Shown here piece by piece: positions 20,881 through 32,570 of a DNA stretch of 64,000 nucleotides. Within the stretch, counting starts at the first letter, position 1; the number at the start of each line of letters is the position of its first letter. Made by a program: the position numbers and the translations under genes. Origin of the DNA: Callorhinus ursinus (Eukaryota > Chordata > Mammalia > Carnivora > Otariidae); contig NW_020312785.1 of NCBI RefSeq assembly GCF_003265705.1, positions 21,278,169 through 21,342,168 of the forward strand. The letters run 5' to 3'. The notes beneath the pieces are model-generated. The model was not told where the DNA came from. It did not search any database and was given only the letters and a program-made list of their open reading frames with translations.

Positions 20881-23800
20881 AAATGCCAGTCAAGAAGATA
20901 TAAATGAGAAATAATAAGGCTTGCATTGTTAGACTATTAATCTCAATTTTTGAGAGTGGCATAGTCAAGTTGGCTGATTCACTTAAGTATCAGAGCAAAT
21001 AGTCAAAATTCTCCCGATGAATTCAGTGAAATGTGATGAAATTGCTTATTTTCTTAAAAAAAAAAAACAAAAAACCTGGTCCTTACAAATATATAATGTT
21101 TATAAATGTGATTGGCTTAGGATTATTTCACTTTTTATGATTATTACTATGCATATTTTCTTGCCCACTGGAATTTTAAAACTCTGTGCTGACTAAATCA
21201 TTTTTTAGCATTTTGTTTAAAATAATTTTTAAAGCAACTTGGAAAGTCGTCAGCATTTTTTGTTGTTGTTTTTAATACCAGGTAATGAGCCTGCCTGGCC
21301 AAGTGGTAATTCTTGCTGGGTATCAAATCCCATGTTTAGTTTCAAACCTCATGGCAGGAGCAGTGAGCAATCACATCACAGATTACCTCACATCTGTAGT
21401 TGAAGTGCACGCTGTGCTTCACAAAAATTTCAATAGGAAAACACACATACTTATGTGCCTAGAACCACCTTTCCTGTCAGCCTTAGGGCAAAAGGATATT
21501 AAGGTAGAAGTCTAGCTTTTATGGTTTTATTTTATTGGAAATAATCCTGATTGAGACATGTGTATGAAAAAAAAATAAACTCTGAGCCTAGTTGTTTCAT
21601 TATAAAATGAAAGCAGCCTTTTAAATTTAAAACCTAAATATATTAATAAAATCATACTCTGTCATGGAGCAGTGTGCTCTTTTAAGAGTGGGTAACAGAT
21701 TCTAATAATTCATTCAGACATAATCGGCCTGTTTTATTAGTAGATTGAATTAGAGTTGCATTAAGGAACCAATGGAATCTCTAGCTTGCCTTTTTGAGGA
21801 TTATGCCAGGAAACAAATACTTGTCCTAACAACCTCCTATGCAGCAGCCTACTTTCCATACTCTAGTTTAATATAAATATTAACAAATTGCTTGCTTTCT
21901 CTAGGTGTCTCTTAGGCCCTTAGCAGGATTTTGATGTTCCAGCTTCAGTAAAAAACAATCAACTTTCCTAAATAGGCTCAGCCTTAAAACATATGTATAT
22001 CCTCTTAATACATGGGTCTTCACTCATCCAGCAACATAGAATAGCTGTACTTGAGATGCTTTCAAAAGAGAGTGCATTTCTAAATTTCTTGTCACCCAAC
22101 CCATATTTAAAATTTAATAGGCAGAAGCAACATTTATGACAGAGTTCCTGGAGGATATGCAGTTCACCTATTCCTCAAGAAATGCTAAAATGCAGAATGC
22201 TAAAATGTATTCTTGGCCTCTATATCACTGAAACACAGTTTTCTACAATGCCATCAACCTCTGTTTAAGGGTTATTTTAAGATAAGAAGCAGCTCTATGA
22301 AACTTGATTCTGTTGGGTTTAAGGATGTTGAGAATTTTTTTCATTTTATTACACAGGGTTGTCTTATGAAAATCTAATGAAGACGTACCTTTCTTGTCTT
22401 AGGATCAGGTCTTCTGAGCTATTGCTCAGCTTTTATTTTACAGAATCTGAATTTTGTAATGATTATTTCCCACTTTTTGTATTGACTATTAGAAAGCTTA
22501 AAACCAAATGAATGGCTCAGTCATTCTAATTGCCTTAGTTTATTCCAGATTCAATTTTATATTCTTGCCCTTATTTTCCTTTTGCTACATATTTTTACCT
22601 TTTTTAAAATTTTGAAAATTTGTAGGTATTTGGGGGTATCTTATTATGATACTTTCAAATATTTTTGGAATAAGATGGCCTATCAGCATAGAAAACTCGT
22701 TTCCTAAAACCAATCCTTAATGCTATTTCTGGGATTAGAGATTCTTTTCTGTTGAGAAATTTGCCTCTTTTACCTTTAATTATCTTGATGAGATTCTGGT
22801 CTTTCCCTGATGTTTATAATAGTATTTCTGCTCATTCCTTTAGAGTATAGAGCACTCCAGGGAACACAACTGCTCTAAAGAATTCTGAGATAAACTTAAT
22901 CATCTTAACCTGCTGAAGGCATCACCCATTGTCTTCTTTCAGTGTATATTTGATAGATACAATCCACTCATTTTATGAAGTAACTGAGAGGATTATCCAT
23001 TCATTTTCTACCTTCTTGAGTCATTGATTCACAGCTTCTCTCTGTGTGCAGTAACACACTGGTCTGACTTTATACAATTTTTCAATAGCTTTCTCAAAAA
23101 TGTAATTTGGTCATCAGCTCCTGTGGGTGAAAAAAATCCTGAAAACTCTTGATCATTCTAAATTTAGCTGCAAAATTTAATTTCGTCCGAAGGAGCTTGA
23201 CCCCTTTCTTCATTTAATCCTTCATATGATTCCAGCTCGTCATGCACCTTGGCATTTCCCCAGAGTGAGTTCTACCTGGCACATTTTCTCACCTGCCACA
23301 CTTACGTTACAGGGATATAACTGAATTATTTTTGGAGGGCTTAAACTCTTTCTAGCCACACGAAACCACTGTGCAATCTCACTGTGGAAGCTGGTCCTTT
23401 TGTTTTTCTGTTGCTCCTTTCAAAGGCTTTTAGCAAATCGTTTTTGTCCTACAAGCCTATCTATTCCATCACGCTTTCTGCACAAGTATGTTTGGAGAAA
23501 TAATATTTCAGTTCAGAGGCACATCTGAGAAATAACAACAAAGTTTAATAAGAGATCATCTCAACTCCTATGGGACAAGGAGAAATTTCCTTGTTCAGAA
23601 CAAAATTTTTTATTATGTCGTGCTCATAAATTCAGTGGAACAATCCAGGTAGCCCTTCACTGGATACATGCTATACAGATGGAATGTATTAGCTTTTCTA
23701 AGTTATCACCCTTGTTACCCCCACTTATTGTCTCTGTATAAAAATAATTTTATTGTGACACATAATTATAAGCAATTTAAGTAACTTAATTACAGTGGTA

Positions 23801-24464
23801 GTGCTCCAGTACCAGACTGAATTAAGAGTAGTGAAAATTTTGTTATGTTTGTATAAGAAGAGCACATCAAAAAACTCTTATCACTGGCAGAATGGGAGTT
23901 AGAGAAAATAAGTCCCAAAGTCAAAAATTTAATATATTTTATTGTTATAAATATTTATCATTTAACATGTAAACATTTAAATATTATTATAAACATTTAA
24001 TATTTTGATGTGAAAGATCTCAGGAGATTGAAGAAAATGAAATTCCAGAGAAACAGATCACTTTCCATCACATTAAATCAAGCATTACTTCCTTTTATGT
24101 CAGTTTAATTTTAAGAGAAAGGACATGGAAATGGATTACCTTTCCTACAAAACAGAGAAATTGTCATATTGTATAAGAAAGTTAAAGCTGGATTGTAAAC
24201 TTGTTGACTCCTATAATTTAATCTCTAATCCAGTCAAACATTTGAGAATTTAGGCTTTCTCCCAAATTCCCTTATCCTTCACCTTTTATTGTTGCTTATC
24301 TTAAGCAGAATCTTTTTTTGTTTTCTTATTCCCTGCCTCGTTAAGCTCACTTCCTGTCATATTTTCTAAATACTTGTGCACATTCATCTCCAGTTTTAAA
24401 TATGATCTGTACCCACACTCTCAATTTCTCCCATTACTGTTTAATGAGAACTTATTAACTGTTC
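20881..24464. other. Long unique AT-rich region
   Basis: About 3.6 kb, the longest repeat-poor stretch in the left half. An A-run lies at 21054-21067, a GTT/TTG run near 21261, and an AT-rich zone at 23930-24010 with repeated 'aacatttaa'. No open frame looks like coding sequence. I see no exon with convincing splice sites. Confidence 0.5.
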
Positions 24465-25260
24465 AGGATTTACTGAGTAGTTGTTATATTCTGGGCACTG
24501 TGGTAGGCACTACAGATACAAAAATGAATAATACATAAACATTTTCCTTGAAAAGTTCACAGCCAGTAGAAGTCATAGGCACTCAAAGAAATAATTATTC
24601 TATAAAAAGATATGTGAAATAATGAAAAGACAGAATGTCACTTCCCATTCAGAGTGCACTGTAGTACAGAGTTGGAAACAGCCATTGGAAGAGGAGAGAA
24701 AACCTTTCACAAAAGCAATGATCTTTATTGAAGTGGATTTTTGCTTGGCAGAGACAAGATGTAGGCAACTCTATAAGCAAAATAGCCTAAGTTGAGGATC
24801 AAAAATATGAAATGTCATGGTGTGCTCGATGAATTGCAAAGAATTTGGTAAAGGGCTAGTGGGGGATTGGTAAGGTGGTATAAGAATGGTCTTGACAGGA
24901 AGATGCTTTTTTACATCAATTGTGTAGAAGATGGAACATCATTAAAGAATTATAATCCAGGGAGGGAAATTGTTTTATTTTGGCAACGATCACTTTAGTA
25001 ACAGTGTAGATGATGACCAAAAGGGGATGAGGCTTTGTAGGGGGTGAGGAATCTGTGAGGAAGCTATTACCAAGTCTGGGAGGAAGATTTTGAGATCTGA
25101 TAGGGGGCACTGGAAAGGGAGGAGAGCAAATGGTAGAGAGAAATGTTTATAACGAGGACTATATATGTCTTGGGTATGGTTTGCTTCTGGGAAGGTGATG
25201 AAGAAATATAATTTAGTAATAAATTCCAGATTTCTTGCTTATGTGGGTGGTAACGTTAAT
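24465..25260. mobile_element. Ancient LINE-like mammalian repeat, interrupted
   Basis: It starts 'caggatttactgagtagttgttatattctgggcactgtggtaggcac', then 'aagttcacagccagtagaagtc'. Later come 'aatggtcttgacaggaagatg', 'gatcactttagtaacagtgtag', 'ggctttgtagggggtgaggaat' and 'ggaggaagattttgagatctg'. The order follows a long ancient mammalian repeat (L2/L1M class), diverged. It apparently continues after the LTR-like insert at 25626-25720 ('gatgattaattcggttttgggtaggttgagact'). The same element type is at 34296-36150. Confidence 0.55.
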
Positions 25261-25289
25261 CATTTAAGATGGAGACTTCAGCTGAATAC

Positions 25290-25622
25290 ATAGTTGCTTA
25301 CTATAATTTGTTCCTTTCTCTGTTGTAAATTTCTGTCCCTGACCCGTTGATTCATTGGTGGTCCTATGACTTCCTCTGGGTAATGAAACATACAAAGAAT
25401 GAGCTCTAAGCGCTAGCACTTGATTCACGGTGTTTTCCTTTTCTCTCTCCCATGAGATTGGCAATGTTCCAAATGGACATCAATCCATCTACCTGGATCC
25501 CAAAATCAAGAGGACATGAAACAAAGCACTAGCTGACCAAAAATGTAGTTTCTTTCATCAAGCCACTGAGCTATCAGGGTCATTTGTTATTGTGCCTAAC
25601 CTAATCTATCCTGACTGATCCA
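25290..25622 (+). mobile_element. Ancient LTR-like fragment inside the LINE relic
   Basis: 'ttgtaaatttctgtccctgacccgttgattcattggtggtcctatgacttcctctgggtaatgaaa', then 'ggcaatgttccaaatgg', 'acctggatcccaaaatcaagagg', 'caagccactgagctatcagg' and 'cctaacctaatctatcctgactgat'. This is the arrangement of an old MaLR/ERVL-like LTR, whose 3' ends carry 'aagccactgagat..ggg..tttgttac..cata'. Family unresolved. Confidence 0.45.
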
Positions 25623-25794
25623 GAGGAATGTCACATAAAAAGGAAGCTTTGGAGAGAAGATGATTAATTCGGTTTTGGGTAGGTTGAGACTGGGCCTTGA
25701 GAAGGCATTAGAGAACTCACTGGACATATTTCCATTTCACTGCTTTCTCTATTAATTGAGTACTCTTTTCCTGAGTGGTTTACTTGTGGAGAGG

Positions 25795-26030
25795 TAGCAT
25801 TACATAGTGGTTAAAGGTGTGTTCTCTAAAAGCACACGGCCTCCGTATCAATCCCAGATCTCATCATTTGTATGCTTCAGTTTCCTCGTCTGTAAAATCA
25901 GGATGATCAAACGATGTGCCTCATAAGATTGCTTTAAGAATTAAATGAAGTAAAACATATATCTGCACTTAGAAGAGTGTCTCGCTCATAGTAAGTGCTA
26001 TGTAACGTTACTGTTACTATCTTTGTGTGT
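25795..26030 (+). mobile_element. MIR SINE, nearly full core
   Basis: 'gaggtagcattacatagtggttaaaggtgtgttctc', 'ctccgtatcaatcccagatctcatcattt', 'tatgcttcagtttcctcgtctgtaaaatcaggatgat', 'gtgcctcataagattgctttaagaattaaatgaag' and 'agtgtctcgctcatagtaagtgctatgtaa' follow the MIR consensus from tRNA-like head through the conserved core to the tail. This is the best-preserved MIR in the window. Confidence 0.85.
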
Positions 26031-26494
26031 GTGTGTGCATAATTAGATCCTTTCAGAAAGCAGGTGGAATGATAAGGTAGGCATGCTTGTAAGATATTTC
26101 ACTTTCCACTGAGGCTGTAAGAAAAATAGTGAAGAGAAAGATTTCTAGGCTTATCTTTTGAGGAAAACTGCTCTATTGAAAATAATTTTTATCATTTACT
26201 TTAAAGTGAGATTGCCTTATCAGAGTATAAAAAATGTGTCTTAAAATTTGATTTATTCATTGGCCCTAGTAATATCTTTATGAGATGTGGAAGAATTATT
26301 TCAAGGCTAAACAATTCTTTGAAAATGAAGTTTGATCAAAGAAACATAAAAATGTCAAATGACTAATTAAAGAAGGAAGAACTTATTGATGTAGCATGCT
26401 CTGGGAAAATACTGAAAATTATTCTGTTATATTTGGATTTTATCTTTTATTTCAACCTGCAGAGTTCTGCCTTTTTGTAGATATATTCCATGTA

Positions 26495-26725
26495 AGATGC
26501 AATATAGCAGAGTAGTTAAGAGTGATCAGATCCATGTTAGCTGGAGTCAAATTCCACCCCACTACTAATTAGCTGGGCACACTGAATTTTTTACATCAGT
26601 AAAATGGGATTGTAATAGCATCTACCTCTTAGATTGCGGGGGTTAAAGGAGTTAATACATAAAAAGCTAATAATAGAACAGTCCCTGCCATAATGAAAGT
26701 ACTAAAGAGTTAGCTACTGCCATTG
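26495..26725 (+). mobile_element. MIR SINE, diverged
   Basis: 'atgcaatatagcagagtagttaagagtgatcagatcc', 'tggagtcaaattccaccccactac', 'tcagtaaaatgggattgtaatagcatctacctcttagattg', 'ggttaaaggagttaatacataaaaagc' and 'agaacagtccctgcc' show the complete MIR order. It lies about 460 bp downstream of another sense MIR. Confidence 0.78.
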
Positions 26726-27510
26726 GAAAGTGGTTCTTCTGCTAAAAATAATAATTTATTAAAAAGTTTCAAGACCACAGGAGATAAGTTGCTTTCTACA
26801 TTTCTCCGTCTTCCTTTTCCATAATCCAAATTTAGAACCACAAAAAACACTTCATACATATTTTTAATTGGTCTGCTCTTAAAAACAGTCCAGTTAAGTA
26901 TGTTAGGTAAAATAATTGGGAAGGAAGCAGGCTAGTGAAGGTGATATTAGTAGGCAGGTGATGTTGTTAGCACCACACAAATCAGCTCAGTAAGGTGGGT
27001 GCCTCCAACACCTACCTGAATGCTGTTGTCAACCATCAGAAAGTATATAACTTTCCTTATCGTTCACTATTAGAGAGACATTTCAAGTAGTGTTCATTAA
27101 GAAGCTATAGTGGATAGGGTATCCTGTCAAACATGACCGAAAACAAATGTTTAAGATGTAACCTTTGCTCTTAATGTTGGCTCTTTTGTGTACCTGTTTT
27201 CTACCTGTTCCCACCTTGCTTAGAAAGGACCTGTGAGGTGTTGTCAGTGGCTGTGGACAAAGTGGACAGTGTGCTTTATCCAGTGTGCTTAATTATCTGA
27301 ATATTAAGTTTAAAGTGAAAGCATAAGGAATAAGTATTCACACTTCCTAAACAAGAAAAAAAAAGTTTTTCGTGCAGTTTAGAGAAATGTTAATGGACAG
27401 AAGATAATTTCTAATTACTTTAAAGCATAATAAGGCATATGGTTCCCTCAATTTCTCTCTCTTTCTTTGTTTTCCATTTTCAAGCCAAACTTAACATCAT
27501 GTTTTTCTTT
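26726..27510. other. Unique spacer
   Basis: About 785 bp without a recognised repeat or coding frame. 'ggacctgtgaggtgttgtcagtggctgtggacaaagtggacagtgtgctttatccagtgtgc' (27227-27288) is a slightly GC-richer patch with a small internal repeat ('cagtgtgctt'). Confidence 0.5.
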
Positions 27511-27566
27511 CTTTGTTTTTTTTTTTTTTTAGTTTTTATTTAAATTCCAGTTGGTTGACATACATG
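27511..27566 (-). mobile_element. L1 3' tail, ultra-short, antisense
   Basis: A T-run of about 16 followed by 'agtttttatttaaattccagttggttgacatacatg' is the reverse complement of a caniform L1 3' terminus plus A tail. Only about 40 bp of L1 body remains. Confidence 0.7.
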
Positions 27567-28605
27567 TTTCTATTTCAATTTAAATCATTGTAGTGATCTG
27601 GTTAGGCTTCCTTGTTACATCTAACCAAGGTGAAGAACAACACTATTTAATGAGTTCTTGAACATGAACATTCTGAATGTTATAGGTCAGTTCTTGAATT
27701 TTTTTTCAGATTGTTTTGGTCTGGGGTTTGCTATGATACTACATTTTTAGATTAAAAGACATCTTTTGATTCAATATTTTTTAAAGGAGGAAAACAAAAC
27801 CGTGATGTATTATAGTTCTCTCACCAGAGAAAAAGAAACTGTACAAGGGCATTAAACTGCAGGCAAGCAGGAGTAGCAATAACATAAACTAGAACACAGA
27901 GGCCCTACCAGTTTCAGTACTCAAGCTGCCTTCTTGGCCGCTAGCACGTGTTAGTATGGGAATTAGAAAGGGTGCCCTTCTAAAGGGCAAAATAAATGTT
28001 CGTAAAAATCAAACATTTTCATCAAGTAACCGAATCTAATCCCTCAAATGACCGAGAAGCACAGGCAGGGAGTCTTTTCCTTGCTAGGCAGAAATGACAC
28101 TAGAGGCCAAAGGGGCCAGATTGAACTAGAAACTCTGCAGGCCCATATGCCAGGAGGTGAGTCAGAAAAGGTGTTATGTGCAACAGGGAATAGAAGTCAC
28201 AATTCAAGCTGATGTGCAGGAATAAGGTTTTGAATCCAAAAAGAAGTAGAGGAGCAAAAAAAGCATGTTAAAATCAGGAGGGCAAGAAAAGGGTGAGCAG
28301 AGAGATTCTGACTGACTGATGATTGATTGGCTAGAATATCATTGGATGGCAGTTGTTGCTTTTGTTTACTGTTATACTTGTCGCTATAGGGATACGAACA
28401 TATGCTGGGGTGGCCCTGCTTAAAGGGCCAGGACTATTACCTTTCCAGCCTTTGGTAAGGTTAGAATTTCTCTGGATTTGCAAGGTCAAGGACACATTTC
28501 TTTTAGCCCATATTCTTTCTATTACTCCCAATTTTTCTTTTACCATCACTTGACTTTTCTTTCACATGTTCAGTTCAGATAGTCTACAAGGAAAGCCCTT
28601 AAGAC
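27567..28605. other. Unique spacer
   Basis: About 1.0 kb. Frames of 66 and 72 codons at 28331-28553 on opposite strands overlap each other and have no start or splice context. They are not called. Confidence 0.5.
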
Positions 28606-28609
28606 CTCA

Positions 28610-28945
28610 GGGGCTTGTAACAAAAGTATATTTCTTGCTTATGGTGAACAGGTATGGAGAAGCAGGGACATGCAGATGGCCTTGCTTCCTAAAGCACTCA
28701 GAGATTCAATATGGCTGAAGCTCCATCACCCTGAAGCTATAGCCTCTGGAACGTGAGGCCTCTACTTTGCCTCTATTGACTGCTGTGTCCAGAATTGATG
28801 CACATCACTTCAGCTCACATGTCATTGGCCATTTCCAGTCATGTGGCTCCACTCAACTTCCAGAAGCCTATGAAATGTAGAAAACATGTGAAATATTTGG
28901 TGACTATTATTGTCTTTGCCTTAGGGAGGAAGACTAAGTGTTGTT
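28610..28945 (-). mobile_element. Ancient LTR-like/MER-type repeat, antisense
   Basis: 'gcttgtaacaaaagtatatttcttgcttatgg', 'cctaaagcactcagagattcaatatggctgaagctccatca', 'tgatgcacatcacttcagctcacatgtcattggcc' and 'agtcatgtggctccactcaacttccagaagcctatgaaatgtag' reproduce, reversed, an old mammalian LTR-like repeat. The same family in sense orientation appears at 37.88-38.16 kb and 39.99-40.14 kb ('agaataaagacttcactttgcagcttcc'). A 62-codon frame here is incidental. Confidence 0.55.
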
Positions 28946-30299
28946 GGGTAGAAATGATAAAGAAGTCATATGTGATGGGGTGAATCTCTTTGATGGAGCG
29001 GCTTCAAGAAGACCATCACTGAGCTGATGGTTTTACTTGCTTTAAATTGTCCAATTAGCCAATGTCCAGTTTTTAGCTAGATGCCACTTTCTATTCACTT
29101 CATTTCCCCTGATGCCTTTTTGTGATTTTTGAACTTTCCTTTTGTATACTGGGATCAGTAATTCCAAGCACTTGCTCTAATGCACGAGGGTATAATACTT
29201 CTTCATAGTGCACAGTAGTTGTAGAGATAGAATCAGGTCTTTTTTCTTTTTTTTAAAGTAGCATATTGTGACAGAATATTTGTCTGTAAATGTATATAGA
29301 TTTAGAAATACCTTTCTTGAATTTTCACCTGGTCATTAGCCTTGTAGGTAATAGCCAATGATGAGGCAGATCTAGACAAAAGCATTTGCACCTTAATTAT
29401 CAATTTGGTGATTCAGTAAAGAATCACATAAAGGTGACAAATGGTTTTGATGAAGAGTGGTTTTTGACCTCTTCCCCCAAATGAGTTACGTGCTCCTAAG
29501 ACCTATTATTTATAAGCAGGTTAATATTGCCCAAATGTCTCTCTTGCTGAGGATTAGAGGTAGAATTCAGGAGGCTACTGATCCAGATGGGGCTTTCTCA
29601 TTCAGCAAAGGGAGAAATGTTCTGTCAGTAAGGTCAAATTTAAGTTGCTAGCTCAGGTTGAGGCACTTCAGAAGGATATTTGGGCAACCCATAGGATCTC
29701 AAAGCAAGAATCAATTGACTTTGACTCATGTACTTCACCAATAATGTGAATCAGACATAATAACTTATACTCTAATGTTCTTAATATAAAGTACTTTTTA
29801 AAAATATTTGTATCTCAACTCAGAGATTAATTTCCTTTCCCCTGATCCAGCCAGGGGTGATATTGGTATGGAAGTGTGGGGGAGAGGGAACAATAGTCAT
29901 ACATGTTTCTAGTGACCACCCAGACTATGCTTATGGAGACTTTCTTAAAAGGAGTGTGGATATGGAGGCAAAACTTGTTATTGCTGCTATATAATCTCTG
30001 CTTTCAAAAACATTTCATTCTCTGAAGCAGAACGTAAATAAGGAGTTATAGTATGTTGTTTTGTTGTAAATACTGTAGTAGATGTTTATCCCTGTTTCCA
30101 ACAGCTGAAAAGCCTCCATTATAGTGGGGTTATAAAAGAAATTTTTTTATGACTCAACATTTAAGGACTCATTGATGAAATTAATATATATGCCATTATG
30201 TTAGAATTTTCTGTGTGTGTGTATGTGTATAATTTGTATGTCTTCAATAACTTGAGGGACAAGGAAAATATATTTAAAAAGGTCTCATCTAGAAGATAT
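28946..30299. other. Unique spacer
   Basis: About 1.35 kb with no recognised repeat. A short 'ctgtgtgtgtgtatgtgtat' run lies at 30210-30229. No coding signal. Confidence 0.5.
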
Positions 30300-30425
30300 T
30301 AAGAGTTGAATGACTTATGTTTGGATTCTGAGTTTGCCACTTATCATGTCCATAATTGCTTATGTGACTGAGTAAATTATCTAACCTTTCTGAGCCTGGT
30401 ACCTCATTTTTAAAAAAATGGAGGA
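30300..30425 (+). mobile_element. MIR fragment
   Basis: 'gagttgaatgacttatgtttggattctgagtttgccacttatcatg', 'ttgcttatgtgactgagtaaattatctaacctttctgagcctgg' and 'acctcattttta' correspond to the middle of a sense MIR ('gccacttactagctgtgtgacc..gggcaagttacttaacctctctgagcctcagtttcctcat'). Confidence 0.7.
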
Positions 30426-30621
30426 GTGTTGGGTTTCTACAATAACCACACTTCCTTAGCTTAAAAATTTGGTGCTTTCAGGATCAAAGTAAGGGATGAT
30501 AATGTAATACTGAACTCCAACAGTTTTTCAAGGCCCTACCAGCCTTGGACCCAACGCCATCCCCCAAACTCCAATACAACCACAGTCACACACTCATTCA
30601 TAAAGCACATTTCCATCTGTG

Positions 30622-31088
30622 GGAGGCTGAAAAATCCTCCACCAAAAGATGTTTACCTCAAATAGGTAGAATCTTGGAACCTATGAATGCTACCGTCTTT
30701 GGGAAAAGGGTCTTGGAAGATGTACTTCAGTTAAAGATCTTGAAAAGAGATCATCCTGGATTATCCAGGTGGACCCTTAATCCAATGGCAGGTGTCCTTA
30801 TGAGAGGCATACTGAAGAGAACAGACACAGAGAGGAAAAAATGATGTGACAATAGAAGCAAAGATTCAAGTGGTGTAGCCACAAGCCAATGAAGCCCATT
30901 TACGCTGACAATCATCAGAAGCTAGAAGAGGAAAGGAAGGATTTTCCCCTACAGGCTCCAGAGGGAATATGGCCCTGACCTACTAGCACCTTGATTTCAG
31001 ACCTCTGGCCTCCAGAACTGTGAGAAAATACATTTCTGTTGTTTTAAGCCACCAAATTTATGGTAATTTGTTACAATAACTAGCAAAC
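30622..31088 (+). mobile_element. MLT1-like LTR (MaLR), sense
   Basis: Order seen: 'ctgtgggaggctgaaaaatcc', 'tagaatcttggaacctatgaatgctaccgtctttgggaaaaggg', 'tcatcctggattatccaggtggaccctta', 'gtgtccttatgagaggcatact', 'gtgtagccacaagccaatgaag', 'agaagctagaagaggaaaggaaggattttcccctacaggctc', 'gcaccttgatttcagacctctggcctccagaactgtgaga' and 'tctgttgttttaagccaccaaatttatggtaatttgttacaata'. This is a complete solo LTR of MLT1-related type. The frame at 30545-30844 is LTR sequence, not a gene. Confidence 0.82.
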
Positions 31089-31674
31089 CATTTCTATGTC
31101 TTTGCTTAGTTATTTCCTGCCTCTCTTCTTCCATTAACCCAATTTAGAATCCTACCTACCCTCAGTATCACTTTTTCAGTTAAAATCTTTGATTATTCCT
31201 ACCCCTCATAATAAGGATTAATCTTGCCTTCCCCCTTTTCCTACGGTATTTTATTTGTATCTGTTAAAAGACTTCTAATATTCCACTATTTACCTTTTTA
31301 TCCTGCCTCAGTGCTTACTTGATTACTGGAATAGAGTCAGCATTTCATAAATATTTCCTGTGTAAATATGGGACCATGACCCATTAATGCTGGAATAGGG
31401 CCATTTTTTTTGAGTAATTACACATAGTGCTAGTGCCTAACCTCCCAAATATCTGGCTTCTTACTTGGAAATTGCTTTACAGATTCTGTGTCTTAAAATG
31501 GGGAAAGGGAAGGCTTAATGGAATAAGAGTGACAGGAAAAGAGAGAAAGTTAAAGAACAACTTTAATACTAGAGTTACATTAATATCTCATTAATTAACT
31601 AAAAGTCTCTAAAATCATAATCGTCACATTATTTTTACTTATTTACATCATACCTTGTTCATAAAAAAAGGGTC
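31089..31674. other. Unique spacer
   Basis: About 585 bp. A possible L2-end echo lies at 31300-31365 ('tcctgcctcagtgcttacttgatt ... catttcataaatatttcctg'). No gene. Confidence 0.45.
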
Positions 31675-32112
31675 TGGCCTATATACTGTATGATTCCAAC
31701 TATGTGACATTCCAGACAAGGCAAAGCTAAAGGGACAATAAAAAGATCAGTGGTTGCCAGGGCTTAGGGGTTGGGGGGAGAACAGGGGAAGCACAGAGGA
31801 CTTTCAGGCTAGTGAAAATAATCTGTCTGATACTACACTGATGGATATGTCATTATGCATCTGTCTAAATCCTTGAAATGTACAACACTAAGGGTGAACT
31901 CTTATGTACTCTATGGGCTTTGGGGGATGATAATGTGTCAATGTGGGTTCATGATTGTATGTAATGTACCACTTTGGTGGGGGATGTTAATAATGGGGGA
32001 CTCTATGCATGTGTGGGGCAGAAGGTATATGGGAAATATCTATACCTTACATTCAGTTTGGCTGTGACCTAAAGCTGCTCTAAAAAATAATTAATAGTAA
32101 TAATAATAAAGA
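31675..32112 (+). mobile_element. Old L1M 3' end, sense
   Basis: 'atactgtatgattccaactatgtgacattccagacaaggcaaagctaaagggacaataaaaagatcagtggttgccagggcttaggggttgggg' is the classical 3' region of L1MA/L1MB elements. It continues with 'ctaaatccttgaaatgtacaacactaagggtgaac', 'ggatgttaataatgggggactc' and 'gctctaaaaaataattaatagtaataataataaag' as the A-rich end. Subfamily not resolved. The 70-codon frame inside it is incidental. Confidence 0.82.
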
Positions 32113-32357
32113 GGGGAGATGTAAGGAGATGTGAAATATTAGGGAATATATCTTCAGTAGCAAAATTTGAGGCACCAGAATGAGTCAGTCAGTGGTAGAT
32201 CTCCTTGAGCCCTTTAGGCAGTTCACAGAGGCCATTGTCTAATACTGGGTCTGTAGGATGGTATGTGGGATGGTCTTAGGTGCAAGGATCCGAGGCTTCA
32301 TGTTTTCTAATGCTATGGAGAAAACACAAACAACACTCCTTTTAGTAAAGCTTCAAA

Positions 32358-32570
32358 CAGGAAAATATTTTTTTAAAGATATTATTTATTTATTTGAGAG
32401 AGAGAGGGAACAAGTGGTGGGGAGGGGCAGAGTTTGGAAACAGAGAGCTGAGCCGGGAGCCTGACGCAGGGATCCATCCCAGGACCCTGAGACCATGACC
32501 TGCGCTGAGCCGAAGGCAGACGGTTAACCGACTGAGCCACCCAGGCAACTCATACAGCAACATATTTTTT
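32358..32570 (-). mobile_element. CAN-SINE, antisense, with imperfect target duplication
   Basis: The body (about 32374-32550) reads as the reverse complement of a CAN-SINE: 'aaagatattatttatttatttgagagagagaggg', 'gagctgagccgggagcctgacgcagggatccatcccaggaccctgagaccatgacctgcgctgagccgaaggcagacggttaaccgactgagccacccagg'. TSD 'caggaaaatatttttt' (32358-32373) versus 'cagcaacatatttttt' (32555-32570). The body is somewhat shorter than the others (about 177 bp) through loss in the CT region. Frames in it are SINE-derived. Confidence 0.94.

Noticed and set aside
30545..30844. 99-codon frame with an ATG-like start
   Set aside because: Most of it lies inside an MLT1-like LTR; no splice sites or domain.
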